The translations under genes and the position numbers were made by a program. From Neelides folsomi (Eukaryota; Arthropoda; Collembola; Neelipleona; Neelidae), in contig JAQGBZ010000292.1 in assembly GCA_034687125.1 (NCBI GenBank), positions 17,316-81,315 of the forward strand: a stretch of DNA of 64,000 nucleotides, written 5' to 3'. The notes under the pieces were generated by a model, which had not been told where the DNA came from, did no database searches, and saw only the letters and a list, made by a program, of their open reading frames with translations. Position 1 is the stretch's first letter. Every line of letters begins with the position of its first letter. This document shows, piece after piece, positions 27,001-42,000 of this stretch.

Positions 27001-30000
27001 TCCTGCGTATGCGTCTGGAGCGTAGCGGATCGGGAGGGAATTCGGGATAATGGTAGAGATTCGGGAGTCGCCATCTCCGCCGCATGGTCCCATCCCCTTG
27101 GCTCATCTCCTCCCTTTTAATCCCACCAAGGAATTGGATATTCCTTCCATACGCCTGGCGCCGACTAAAAACTCAATTCACTCTATAATTTTCACAATTA
27201 CTATTATCATACGGTTGCTCAATTTCTCCACAACCTGTCTATGGGCTCTTGATCTGAAAATCTTGAGGATTCTCCTCCTTCCAACTACCATCGACCATTC
27301 CACTACTTTTCAAGCCTAGTTCCATTTTTTCCTATCTAACTAAAATGATCATTATTTTATAACCAGATATTACTCCAAGCTACACTAGGAACAAAATGAG
27401 CCCTCGACATTCGTCTTTAATAGGAATACCGATGGGGAGATATGCAAGTTTTTATGAACCTCATGAGGGGGAAATCTGGGAAGGAGGGCTTTGAAATTAA
27501 ATTGTGAGGTGTGACGGTGGTTGTTTCTTCCTTCCAATTACACTTGATCTATTTTTCATCAATTGTGGACGTAATGGATTTGGTTCCTCTGTATGGGCAG
27601 ATGGTTATCTCACACACACAGCGACTCATACAAGGATCTATTACTATTACTCCGTATTCTTCCTAAAGGTGTAATGGATCCTACGAGTCAGGAGGATAGA
27701 GATAAATGGAACGGGGAAAAAGAGAGGTTAATTTGCCCTCCGGCTCAATTACCACAAACTCTAATCGTTATATAAAATCCAACTGATTTCGCCCACCTTT
27801 CTTTTCTCCTCTCATTAGTAACTCTGGTCGTATCTCTTCCCTTAAATATGTATTTATGGTATATTCTATGAGTAATATTATGTAATATACCACACTGGTA
27901 CACTAATATGTATCATATGTATTTATTAGACCGGCTCTTAATTTTTAGGGTTTATGAGTGGAATATACATAAAGGGGACTTTTCTATCCATCATTTTACT
28001 AGACTTACTGGGCTATGATTGAAGGAGTCAAAGGTCACCTATGTTGTATGAATGTAACGGGAGGTTTCACGGGCGGAACCGACGGAGGAAGGTGGTTTTT
28101 GTTCCAATCGATTTTTCTTTCCCCTTTTTCTCATTACGGGCAGAGAACGGAGAAAAACATATTTCCCCTTATCTCGACCACTCCGCCTTCAAAACAACTG
28201 TCAAAGTCTCTCGGCCCTACTTTTGAAGGATTCAAAATTACACATTGTGGAAAGACGTAGGGAGAACCATTTAAAGTCTATGGGGAATGGGAAAAGTAAA
28301 AATTCCATCCTACTTACTTCATTACTCCATTCACTACCAATATAAATGCATATTGTGTATACTTACTCCATTGTAAAGTTTAGTTATAGGGACTTTACAA
28401 ACTGCGAAAAATTTCAGAGGGTTTTAGGTTCAGGTTGTTTGAAAGCAGGGTTGCATAAGATTGAGGTGAGACTGATCAAAAAAGTGTATAGCTGATAGGG
28501 AAAGAAGAAGCGAAGTGAGTACGTGATGATAATAGAGTCATCAACACTTGGCAAAAAGAGGTGTACGAATTTTTACACCTGCCAATTACTCAAAACCTCT
28601 CCTTCAGATTCCCTCCAAGTTTAACGATCTGCTTTTATGCCCCCGTCTCCCTTTTAATGATTGTTTCGATGGAGGAGCCGACGTGGAATCTCTCTACTCT
28701 CATTACCAAACACAACCTTTGAGAAAGATATAAGAACTAATTTGGATACGAGGCAGTAGCAACCAGGAGAGAACAACAACAACACACCGACAACCGACGC
28801 TTATCTCTTTACAACTTTCGGACTCACTCAAACTTTTTTGGATCACAAATCCCCCCTTTGGGTTCTATCCAGCTAATAAGATATCTCTCTTTGGTATACA
28901 TACCTACTCAAATTGATCCTGTGGGAGATAATTTAGGGGAACCCTTACGCAATGTTATCGACTAATACTATCCTCCATACATAGAGTACATACTCTATAT
29001 ACCATAATGTGTATATGTACCATACATTCTAAATCACTTTAATCTGGTAATATTGTTATATAGTTTTAAACTTTGACAGAATCATAATCATGGTGTAGGA
29101 ATATAAGTTGAAACGAATTGGCTCAAGAGATGTGAAAATTTCCTATACACAATGATTGTTATTTAATGCATTTGTATGAAACTCGTTAACTAGATTGTTT
29201 TAAGGAAAAATAAGGTTGAGTAGAGAGTTTGAGGAAATTCTTCACAATTCAAGATTCCTACTACACTAACAATTATCTACTTTAATTTCGACTTTTCCAC
29301 TAGACGGACCTAGTCATTTTCTTACTTTAAATTGGGAAATTCGTTTCACTTTGTCGCCTCCTACTGTCAAATGGCTCATGAAAGAAACGACTAACAATTG
29401 GAAAAATATTCACTGGGCAAAGGAAAGTCAAACCGGAATTTAAGAATAGTAACTGATCCCTACTTGTATCTGCCAGAACTTAAACTAAAGCTTCTTTATT
29501 TAAACCTGAATATAAAATTGTGGAAGGGTTTCAACAAAAAATATTAAGGCTTGTTGAGCCAGTGCAAAGTTAATTCATGAATAAGTTTATTTAATAGGAT
29601 TACCTTTTAGAGTTGACATTTACCTTTGTGTGGGACGATGTCTTATTAAAAAACTAGAGTTTTGACAATTTGTAATTTATTCACTATTATCTAACCTACT
29701 TTATGTATAGCGTCTTTATATAAAAGTCAGTCAAACTCAAGTTATCGAATAAAATAATTTAACTCTGATCAAAATAGAGCATTTTATTCATATAGGGTGG
29801 ACTTGAGGGTTTCTCACATCGTAAGTTGATAAAAACTTTTAAATCTTATTTAAAATGTACATGGGTGGAAATTGAATATGGGTAGATTCATAAGTGGCTT
29901 AATGCCTGAGATTCAGTCCGACTACTGTGCGACTCGTTATTTGATGTAGCTTCTGGATTTGAGATTTTCATGGAAGGAATGCGATTAACGAACAAATTTA

Positions 30001-33000
30001 AATGTGGTCAACCTGCCATTAAATCTTTTCGTGAAAGTTGTTAAGGGTTTGAGACTTGGATTACAGAATAGCTAATGTGATCTTTTGAGGACAAACAGCA
30101 TATTTCTTTAATCTCATCTCTGATTTCTTTAGGTAGCCAGACACATAAAAACTGAGTTGTCGTCTCATCCTTTGAAACTTCTTGTCGTCTGTCACAAGAA
30201 CTTTTTCTTTCTTTCATTCAACTTCAACAATTCATCACCTTTATTTTATTTTATTTCATATCAATTGATTGCATCATTCCACCTTTCAATTATTTTGATC
30301 CCTGATCTCTTATTTTTCTGTCAATTCAATTTTACTCTACCTGTAAAGTCATGAATGGTAGATACAGAAAACTTCATATTAACTGGGCCTTGTAAGAATG
30401 TAAAAATTAAAATGGGTTTAAAACATTCGTAAAAGATGTTTTATAATTTTAATAAATGAACCAAAGAGGTTTTCGATGAGGTAGGCAAAATTATTTTTTT
30501 ATGTTTCTGCTCGAAGCTAATAGGTTAGTATTGAATACATAATGGGAGAATTTACCAAGGCGGAATAGGAAAAGAGAAATCGATCAAGATTTGGATTGGT
30601 TCCTTGAGGGTGGATCGACTAGAGATGATTATTAGAGATTATTGAGGAACTGAATTGTTTTTTCCCTCGAACGAGATTTTGTCGATGGTTGGGAGGGGGG
30701 AATTAAAATAATTAGCACTCTCTCAATTATTTGCACAAGCTGGGATTGGAGGAACTTTGAGCTATTAACCGCATTGTAGGGCGAGGAGTTTGAGGAGAAG
30801 CCGTCGGTGTACTTTCTCAGTATTTACAGGTGTATAGATCGAGGGGAGTAATTATCCTCCAACGTGCAATTAAGGGGAATTTCCCTCTGTTCCATCAACC
30901 TCTTCCTCGGTGGTTCACTCGCTCATCCTCCACTATGGAACAATAGTAGTACCTTGACTAAGAAATATGGAGAGTTATCGGGGAGGAACATCAGAAGAGT
31001 CGAGCCGGAAATCACTTATTAAACCTGGAGTGGAACGAAAGTTTATTCATAAATATACTCTAAATACTCAAATTTCAAAAATGATAATTGGCCGCTCAAT
31101 TCCTATTAGATTCAACGATATTTTTAAAATCGGAACATTTCCAACGTCGGCAGTATCCTTTCATAAATAAAGTATTGAAGAGTCTTTCATATTATAAAGA
31201 GAAGAATTTGCTCTTATTAAAATTTCCTTCCTATCCATTAAGAAATATGCAAATGACGTTGGAGTCAAGTGTAATTAATGAGCTTTAAAGGCATTTCACA
31301 ATTTGTAATGAAAGGACTGGAATGGTTATTAGACGTATAAATAGTAAAGAAAGGTTGAGGAGGTCAACGGGCCTTTTATCCATTTGATCCCTCAAGATTA
31401 GATGGAGTGTGATGACCATTGTTCCATCTCATTTAAAAAAGATCTCACTTGAGGAATGAAGAAGTTTAAAAAATGAGGGTTTTTGTTTAAGGGTGATCCG
31501 AATGGAGCATTCATTTAGATATGAGATGTATATAAGGGGGTTCCCTGTCCAGAACTTAATGGATGCCCCCATAGAAGTCATCGTAAATAAGGTGGTGGAC
31601 TACGTGGCTTAGGAATTAAAACACCGTGAGCAGAATTATGATTCTCCCTCGAATCTTTAATGAACAGTGAACATTATTACTTCCATATATGAACGGAGGT
31701 TCGGTTCCTCGACGTCCTCATCTCCTCTCTCAAAAGTAATACATTATCATATAATCATCATCACTTTGGCTTATTTGTAACTTGCATTTTTCAACTCCTC
31801 CATCTTAAGATATATCCATACATACATAGTATTTAGATAAGTACAAATAATATATTTACGAGTATAAGGAGAATTTTGTATAAGGAGAATTTCCACGGCC
31901 CATTTCTTAGGCAGTTGAGTGAGTCATAGCCCATAGTAGTATTTTAATTGTGTGTTTGACTTCATGGGTTTTAAAAAGTAGTAGTAGTATTTTGCTCCTT
32001 GGTAACTCTGATATAATCCATGTACTACTGGGGATTATTACGTTGAAGTGTGTTTTAAAGCTAAGTAACGATAAGTAAAGGAATCTGACCATTAGTTATT
32101 GTTAGTGTGGTTGAATTTATAAGAAGGAATCTGTTCCAGTTTGTGAGGACTGGAAGTTGAATTCCTAATTAACTCTTTCGCTCCTTTCCCCTTCGCCTCG
32201 ACTATGGAGAACTAATGACAGATTCTGCTTGGAATAAATAATTGTGGGTTGACCCTATAGGAACCCATTCCTCCTCCTCATAAAAAATGAAGGTAATGAG
32301 CTAGGGGTTGTAGTAGTTCAGGTTTATTTGCACTACTATCCACAATTTATGGTCATTCTTTACATCTCCAGCCTTTAACATTGCTCGAATACTTTCAACT
32401 TCAATTTTTACTCATTTGTGATTTAAAACATACGAGGCACAAATGTGTAGTCCAACAATTGGAGATTAGTATTTGAGATTGGGCATTTTAAGGCGAACAG
32501 AAGTTTATTTAAATAAAACATGATGCCACCATGTCGTTTAAGTCCTTTTTATCCTTTTTTCATGACAGTCGCCAAGTATTTAACATTTATTCTACTTCTT
32601 TGGATCAACCAAGTACAAATACAATTTTGTAACTCGTGTAAGCACTTATGCTAGTCCGTGGATAATATTCATAGACAAGTTACAAGATGGAAATGATGCT
32701 ATTGAATATGATAGGATTTATAAATCTTTAAATTTCGTTTTTCGAATATGAAAAGACTTTTACTTTCTTTGAGTGTTAAGGTTGGTGTGTGTGTGTGTAT
32801 GTGTGACATTTGAGATTTGATGATTCGGAGTGTTGAGTGATAGGGGGTTATGGTTGCATGACACGACGGTTTTCTTTGCCTGTTGCTCTTCGGTCCATGT
32901 CTTCTCGGGGTCACGTGAGGGTGTGTTGTGCGGGGTACCTGTATCCTCATCCCCCTGCGTGAGGAACCCACCTTGGCGTGATCCTCCACATTTCCAAGGT

Positions 33001-36000
33001 GTTGACGGCTCCCTTTTTGACATTCGAGCTCCTCTTTAATAATTCCTCCACATATCCCCCACTGCCCCACTTACGATCAGCCAAATGAAAGGGAAAACAA
33101 ACTCCGAACACGCTAATACATTCATTTATATTAACCTCTATTCATTCAACCAACAACAATTACATACTTCCTTCCAATTTAACTCTTTGATTTATGCTTT
33201 TCCAATCCCGCTACAAAATCAGTTTCTTGATCAATCAATAATAAAAATTCAAATTTCTTACAAAAATGCTTGAATTCATTAAACGTATTTACGTAGGATA
33301 TTCATGAAACGACCATTAGACAAACAATTACATGTCTTATATTTATTATGGTAATAAAGATAAATGAAATTAAATTGTTAACTGTGTCGGGTATTAAATA
33401 CACCCAAAGTGGCGTTAAATACATGGTATTAATCCGACCTTCGGATTTGGTTCATTAATCATTGGACAGAAAGGTCGCGTGATTGTGAGTTGGCCTGTAC
33501 CTCCTTCTGGGGTGTTTCTGTGGGGTCTGTGTCACCAGGAAAAGAAACTCCTCTCGGAATCAAGTCCAGTAGTGGATGGAGGCCCCAGTGTTGAATCACT
33601 CCAGTGATTTATCTCTTCTATGTATAATATAATCTCTTCAATATGTTAATCACTCCTCTCCCACTTACCCTCACATGCTTCACATAGCAGTCCCACACTC
33701 AAAACACGGCCAAACTTCTTTCAATGAGGTTCCATACATTCTCAAAAACTCACAACCCCCCGATCCCAACACTCTTTACCTCGATCCTCATCACGCAACA
33801 ATACAAATGAATCCAAGTTGGAGTAAACCGAGAAGATTCTTACTATTTTCTCACAACCAAACCGTTTCTTCAGTCCTTTCACACAAGATAGTAAAAGGTG
33901 TAAAAATGATTATTTCTCAATCTTTATCTAACGACATTTCCATTTCACCCGAATTTTATTCTCTTTCATTGTAATACACAGGTACTATTTTAATTACAAG
34001 TTCGGTGAGTTGTGGTTGTAAAGGGGAGAAATGCCGACTGTTCGAGTTTGTATGCAGATGAGATTGCGGCAGATTTATCTCTCTGATCTTTCTCTGAAAG
34101 GTAGGAGTAATTGGGTGGCTCCACCCGAACTACTAAATTTCCCATCCAAACATTTCCCCCAGTTCTCCGACAGCCGACCACATGAACATGTTAACCACCC
34201 CTTCCCCATCTTCACAAAATCCATTTACCTTCAATACACATCTCATCTCTCGGAAATAGAGATGAGTTTGGGGGTAAGCAGTAAGCACTGGGCCTATTAG
34301 AATTAACTCTCAACCATGGGAAGGTGTAGAGGGCGAGAGAAGAACATGTGTTCATTGAAGGGTCGGATGTCGGAAGAGTTAATAATATTCGTCCCAGCAT
34401 GAGAGACTCATCGAGGTGAGTCGGAGGAGTAATTACCTTCAGTGCTTGGACGTATGTGTCTGCCACCGGTGACTCCCTGTTTCAATATATGATTCTATCA
34501 TAATATGTTGGCGTATATGGGGGCTTGGAGAGTTGGACGGATTATATGCGGATTAGAGCTGTAGAATCCGGCGAGTTGGTCCGTACGCCGATTACCGCCC
34601 TCAGTCCTTAATTACTCGTTAATGTTCTCCGTACGGCACGTGTGTGAACGGGAGGAGGGATAAATTTATGTCTCATCGATTTGCCCACTACTTTATCTTC
34701 CGACAACTCGTCCCGGGTTTCCCTTCCATTTCTATCCAGTCTGTACATTTGGGAAATTGACCGTATCGGGCAAAAGGATCAAAATCCATTCACTCATAAA
34801 CTTTCTCCCATAAGGTTCATGAAAATACATTGGCTCTTAAAATAACGTTTAACTACACACCCTTCGTCATCGCTTCCGAAATCTCATATACATAAACTTT
34901 TTTAATTTCCTTTTATATGATGCCATTAACTAGGCTCACCATATAGCTCACCTTTATGCTCAAAGGCATTAGAGTTATTATACAATTTACTTTCTGGAAC
35001 TTCCATATTTTTACAATAGCTTATTATTCCTTGGAATCTTTATATGGATATAAAGAACGGCCCAAATATTTGAAAGCTTTATATTTTCCAGTCGGATTTA
35101 CTCGAAGGTAGGGAAATGGGTGAATAAATAAGAGAAAAACTCATTTAGTTTTCTCCCCTCAGAAAACAAGGTGAAACAATGAGGGTTGAATACTCTCATT
35201 TATTCCCTTTAATATAACCCTGCTAATTCGAGTCGTGAGGGTTGGAGTGATGCTTACCTTTAAAACCATATGATCACACGACGCGGATTCTCTCCCTTTT
35301 TCGATACAATTATCTTTCATTTATCTCCCGGTCGTAAAATTGATCGAGCGTTAAGCGAGCTGAGAAGGGGCCATACGCAACGACTGATTCACCTAATTTA
35401 CATATTCATTAACTTACCTTTATATTGGATTATTCTAAAGCAAAATGACTTTTGATTCGGAATGATATAGTGTTAAAATAACTATTATTTTGTTATTTCA
35501 AATAGGAAAATATTTTATACATATAATCAACATATGCAATTAATTTGCCAAATATATTATTTTTATATAATAATAAAATCCATTTATAAGTATTTAATTT
35601 GTAGTTTACATTATACTCTATAACTCTATACAAATGGTCATGTATCATCGTCGTGTAGCTGAAGTTGTTTTTTAGTCATTGATATGAAATGTCTAAATAA
35701 GGAGATTTGGTTTCTCCTCCCATTTCTTCTTCTTCTGGCTCTCCTTTAATTCTTCTTTTTTTAATTCCAGAATCAATGGGACGACCAAAGGAGGAGCCGG
35801 GCATGGAGTTCCGGAACCGAGAGCTCACCGCCTTTGATCACACTCCCTTAGACGGCGAACTCTTCTTGCAAGTAAGCAGAAACATAGAAATAGTTTTGTA
35901 GTTTCAATTCACAAGAATTTGTTCAATGCCGGCTCATCTCGTTTTCACTAAAGGAATTTGAGATACTTGTCAGAGATGAATTTGGTATTAGCAGTTAGAG

Positions 36001-39000
36001 GATGATTGGAATTTTCTATTGTTATTCCTAGAGTTTTGTGGATATCGGGGAGAAGGTAATTAAATTACACTAATTGAATTACTGGCCCAATTTTTCAATT
36101 AAGTTTGCATGTTTCTTCTCCATCAGGCTCAATGCAAACGCATCTGATCTCCCCGCATTACATGTTTACTGTGCTCAGTATAGTTATTTTACTTCTACAC
36201 GGTCGACATGGACGCCTATGCAAAGAACATTTCATTCTATTTACCAAACATACCATTTAAAGGTGAACAACACAATGCAGACAAACATTTGATAAGAATT
36301 TTTGTATAAAAGCAAATTATAAGTTTATAATGAAAATGGTCATTTGTAATTCATAACTGATATTTCCCTTGAGCTATTTCCCTGTCAGACAATTGAAGAA
36401 ATTCAAATAGAAACTTTCTTCTATCAAACTCGGGCTCGTAAATATGATAGACCTTGTCGGAAATACAAAGGATTGCCATTTAGTTAATCAAAAGTAATTT
36501 CATTATTATAAATAATTCAATGTATTAAAAATTGACACTGTAAAAACTTTTCAACTGATTGTCGGATCGCCAATGCATTTTATTAAAGTCTAGACAGGAT
36601 TTGTGACTACATATAGTGTACGACGTAATATTAGTATATTAGTCTCCCGGTCCCGGCACTTAATACTAATAGAACTTAATAGCACACTCCTATTAGTGAA
36701 ATTGTATCCGAAGAGGAACCATAAGGATTGAACAAGTTTAGCGGAAAAGAAAAAGTTCTCGCGAATTTCATTATTACTTCCCTATATATTCCCTCTTATT
36801 AGATCCGGATTGAAAGTGAGGAAAAAAAGAAGTTGGAGGAATTAAAACTTTTCTCATCAGATAAAACTTTTGTCGCGTGTTTTGAGGGGCCAGGGTGGAG
36901 AAATGGAATGTTATTAAACATTTACTTTTTCTATTACGCCCAAGTAAGATGAGTCGATGTGGAGATGAGATTAGTTTCAATCCCCCAAAAAACTTCATTT
37001 CCTTTGCGGTTGAGGAGAACAAGATGGAGGGATTCAACTCTTGTCAAGAGAAACCTTCAGGTCGACCAAGATCCCAAATCCAATTTGCCCAATTCCAATT
37101 TCTTCGATTCCTCTCGGACAGAGATTACTTATGTATGAAAAGACCATATGTTCCTCCCTTTATAATTCCATTTCTTCATTTGGAGCGAAGGGGAATTTTT
37201 TACTACTGGCATACATACATTTCAAACATTTGAGGAGAGATGGATGACGAAGGCTCAATGCAGTAGAGAACCTATTGGAACATTGGAAGGAATACGTGAG
37301 CGAGGAAAGTGATCGATACCTCGAGGCTTCTTCAACTTCTTCAAAAAAATGTATGAAACATTCGAGAAAAAAAGTTAAACTAACATTGAGAAGTTTGAAA
37401 GTCAATTTGTCAATATTCGATCTCGTGATTTATGGAATTCTCCCATCCGCTTTATGTTGCTGATTCTCAATTACTCATTCTTTTCAATCATTTTTCAAGA
37501 CTTATTTTTTCCATTCAAAACCTACGCTGGAAGAAAAAGTGGGCAAAAGTTAAAAAGAAAAACGAAAAGTTAAAGAGAATTGATTCCAGTTCCAGTGGGA
37601 TTTATTCCTCTTGATAGAAAGATTACAAGGAGAAAATGATGGTTATAGAATCAAATACCAAAATGGTAAATGTTCTTTATACAGGTCTAAATATTTAAAG
37701 CGAGCATTGAGTCATGGAATATATTAACTGACGGAGGGAATGATGATGATGATGATGATCGGGAGAATTTGAATGATACAGGTTCAATCAGAGGAGAGAG
37801 AGGGATAATGCATCTGTAATGAGGAAATAATTGAAGGAGAGTTTCTCCCTTCTTTATACTATAGGATTTTAAAACTGTCCGACTCCCTTCTATGAAATAT
37901 GGCCCACGTTGGCAAGTACAAATTCGCTCAATAAATCAGGTGTCAGCTCAGGTCTCCCCTTTTTTACGAACCCCGAACCTTTCCCCGCATCCCTTCATAC
38001 TCCAGATTACGAGGCGAAGGAAGGAGGCTAAATATCCAAACACACACACACCGCATTTATCTCTTCGCCCTTCGGGAAACAATTGAAATTTTTTACGTCG
38101 GCGAAAGACAACAGACACTTATAAATACATTTTGAGATGGGGCGCAGAAACTGGGGAGATTCCAATATCAGAGAACGGGCCGTGTTCTGTAATTAGGAAA
38201 CTTTTCTATTCTTAAATTACACAACCCTGGATTGAATAATCGGAAGATGTGGGAAAATGTTCAAAAGGTTTTTTTTCAAAATTTCAATTATTTGAGATTT
38301 TGGATATTTGTATATGGGATATTTTGTATATTGTATTAAGGCAAGGGTTGATAAATATGAGTGTTGTAGTGAATTGTAGGATTTATCCAAATTCGCAATT
38401 TGTTGTTTGAGCCGGCTTGTAACCTCCCGCGGATGAAGTTATGTGACGAATGTGTTTGTAGGCGCTGAATGGATTCCTCCTCATCCTCACCTGCGACGGG
38501 GAAGTTTTCTTCGCGACTCACAGCATCGAGAGCTACCTCGGTTTTCATCAGGTAAGAATACGTAATGAGAGGAGATTTGGGGAAGTACGCGTGGCCCCAC
38601 CCGGAGGGACGAACAAAAACAGGATTTACGATGACATTTTTATATCGGGGAAGAGGAGAGGAGTTCTGAAGCCCCCACCGGTGATCTATGTCTTAATAAG
38701 TCGTGGCTCGACCACCTTCGGCCACCTTCTCCGTATAAATTACCCACCACCATTTACCAAATCCAATACTCGAGAGACAATTATTTGGAAACCTGTTTCT
38801 TCTCGATCATATAAACGGCCCCATCCGTACGGAAACCTTAATTTATTCAATATTATAATACACCATTTCTCGGATTCATGAGACGGGAATTGATACGATG
38901 AGGAGACTACGCCTTTTACAACAATTCAATTCAATTTTTTCCCCTTCAATTATTTTTGAGACATTTTAATGTCTACATTTTCTAAACAAAACTTTCAATT

Positions 39001-42000
39001 TCATTTTCATTTTCATATGTAAAATAAAATATCCTTTATTTAAAATATTTTATTTAGCTACCTATACACTTTTGATATTTATGTATAAGCTGAAAGCTAT
39101 AGGTTTAAAGTTAACACTTTTTGTCAATAAATAGCGGATCTCAAAAAAAACATTCTGTATTTAATAAATATGATTTAAATTTATTAAATATTAAATAATT
39201 AATTTCTTTCGGCAATGTTGGCTGAAATGATAGAGGGATAATGGAGAGGAATAAAGCTGTTAGGGTTCCCATTGCTTCTCTGTCGTCTCCCGGTAAGTTT
39301 ATGAGAGGAGTCCCATGGAGTGGAGCCGTCGAATGAATTTGTAGTCTCCGCCGACGGGGAAGCTGTTGTGGTGAAAAATTAAGGGCGGCCCGGTTCCCGA
39401 GACAAATAATGTCTCTCATACCCTCATAATTAAACCAAGGAGTGAAAGGTGACTTCAACTCTTTTCTATTTTATTCATTTTAGTCAGACATCGTTCACCA
39501 ATCCGTCTACGAGCTCGTCCACTCCGAAGATCGGGAGGAGCTCCAACGACAGCTCATGTGGAACGCGTTCTTCCCCACGGAACTCTCCGGGATGTCACTC
39601 CAGGAAACGGTCCACACGGCCGACCACTCACACTTCCTCGAGAGATCATTCACTGTCCGCTTCCGATGCCTCCTCGACAACACTTCAGGATTCCTTGTAT
39701 GATCTCGATCTTCTTAATTATATCTCGATTTCGACCTTCTTAATTATTATCATTGTGGACGACAATCACGCCATGTGGGACTACTGCTGATTGTTTCTTG
39801 TGGTGCTAATTGCAGCTTGGAGCAAATTGTAGATTTTCCTAAAGTAGGATTTCTCCAATGGGAAAGGAAATTGAAGGAGAAGGGTTCAACATATTGCATC
39901 GGTCCCATAAAACCCTTTTAATGATAGAAGGAGAGTAAATCAGGAATTTCGTGAGCTTTGCCTTTCTCCCTGTGAATCCCTGTACTGTATATTTATCCGT
40001 TCTGTATGGTGTTTGTACAGTATGTATGTAATATATGATATGTATGAGGCCTTATTGGCGATATATGTAGACATATAATTATGCTAAGGTGGTCTTTTAA
40101 TTTCGTAGATGTGTAATTAAGATACGAGTGGGTGAGTGAGGGCGATTAGGGCCGTAATGGTCTGAGCCTCTCGGATCAATTGCTCTCCCCATTGATTTTC
40201 TTATCGGCCCTCCCGAGAGTTGTCATTCTGACCGGAAGGGAAAACTCCGCGCAGGAGTACCAAACCTTACTGAATCACCTATTGATTTCGCATATTTCTT
40301 GATTCATTTTACTAAAAACTCCTCCTTCCTCCTTCTTCCCAATTGACTTACCTTTACGAACTTTCCCTCCCACCCGATCCTACCCATTTTATCAGGATTT
40401 TTCCTACAATTTGGATTTTATGTACACTTTTAAATCTCTTCCTTAATTGTAGGTAAATTGGATAAAATTGGCTTGTTTAAAGCAAAAGTTAATTTTGCTT
40501 TTATACCTTGACATGTATAGGAAAATTTAATTGCGACATGGGTAGGGAGTTTTGTTTATTTAGAACATTTAAATGGTTTAGACTTAAAAGATTTCTTTAG
40601 GTTAATTTATTAACGTTGAATCTAATTTCAAAATTAGAACTTTGCCTATTCACTTATGCTAAATAATGCTAAAACATAATTATGCCATTTTAATTATAAG
40701 AAGTATATTAACCATTATTAGATTCCCCTTTAAAAAGTATTATTTTTAAGGAGCGTGTTTGCCCTCATTTCAAATCCACTTATTTAAGTTGGATATTGAA
40801 GAATTACTCCGTAATACATATTTATCAAGAACCCAGAAGTCTTTGGCACACTCTCAATTAATGCCAACTAACTTCAATATTACTTACCGATTAAAGCCGA
40901 ATTACAAGGCACGGAGAGCGAAACACAAAAATAAATTCACAAAACGGAACTGCTTTCAAATCCATAATATAAAAATGATAAAAACATTAAAAAATCCATT
41001 TATTTTATTGCTGACACACTCAAATGTACGAGACGTACAATATGATGGCTTAACAATCTGCATATTATTATTTTATTAAATATAGCTATTACGTTGATAC
41101 TTTGGTATAAATCACATACTTAATATATGTAAGTTTTAATCTTGATACAATTTTTGTATTGGGACGAATGTATGGAAGAAAGTGAAATGAATTGGATTTG
41201 AAAGCATGTTGTATAGTTATAAGGGGAATTTATATGAGTAGCATTTAATTTAAACTCTATCTGTCTTGTTGCGTGCTTGAGCTCCTTGTTGGAATTAACC
41301 CTTTGATAGGGGCTGGGCAAAGGGGACCGCACGCCAACACAATTGTAGGAAAGAGGAGTCGTAGGGCCACTTGAGCTTCACCACACACCCCTCATTCTCA
41401 TTTCGGATTCAAATGTAGGAAGATTAAGGAACGAGAATTTCCTCTCATTTTCCGGGCCACCCTCGGCCCAACTCTCATGCCCTTCTATGTATCCCACAAT
41501 CACCTTTGTCTCATTTCCCTAAACTAGAGAAATAAAGTATATTATTAAACCCAATCCTTTCTATTCAAATTTAACAGCCCAATAAATTATTTGGGAAGCA
41601 AATGAATAGTCGGAGTAATGGGGTTTCGAACCCGTTTTCAGATAATTCATTCTTTTTCATGTGCCAAATCCAAGCTATAATAGTAACGGCTATGCTTTTC
41701 AATTGAAGTGATAGGAAATGGTAAATGTTAAAATAACATGTAAGGAGAGCAGGGGACCACTAAAGATATCAGTAATAAATGATTTTTGTTTTTTATCATT
41801 TCAGCGGCTTGATATCCGTGGCCGAATCAAAGTTCTCCACGGACAAAATCGAAAGTCTGAGGATCCTCCTTTGGCACTATTTGCTCTCTGCACGCCGTTT
41901 GGGCCCCCGTCGCTCCTCGAAGTGCCCCAGAAGGAAGTCATGTTCAAGAGCAAACACAAATTGGATCTCAGCATTGTCTCAATGGACCAAAGGTATTACA

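Noticed and set aside
32699-33070. 123-codon minus-strand open frame in AHR intron 2
   Set aside because: Overlapping open frames exist on both strands in a GC-richer patch, one end runs through a TG microsatellite, and no domain is visible.
39449-39790. 113-codon Ser/Thr-rich plus-strand frame
   Set aside because: An alternative frame of AHR exon 5; the PAS-A frame is clearly the real one.
41610-41650. tRNA-like B box (GGGTTCGAAACC on the minus strand)
   Set aside because: The T-stem does not pair fully, and no A box or cloverleaf can be drawn at the right distance.
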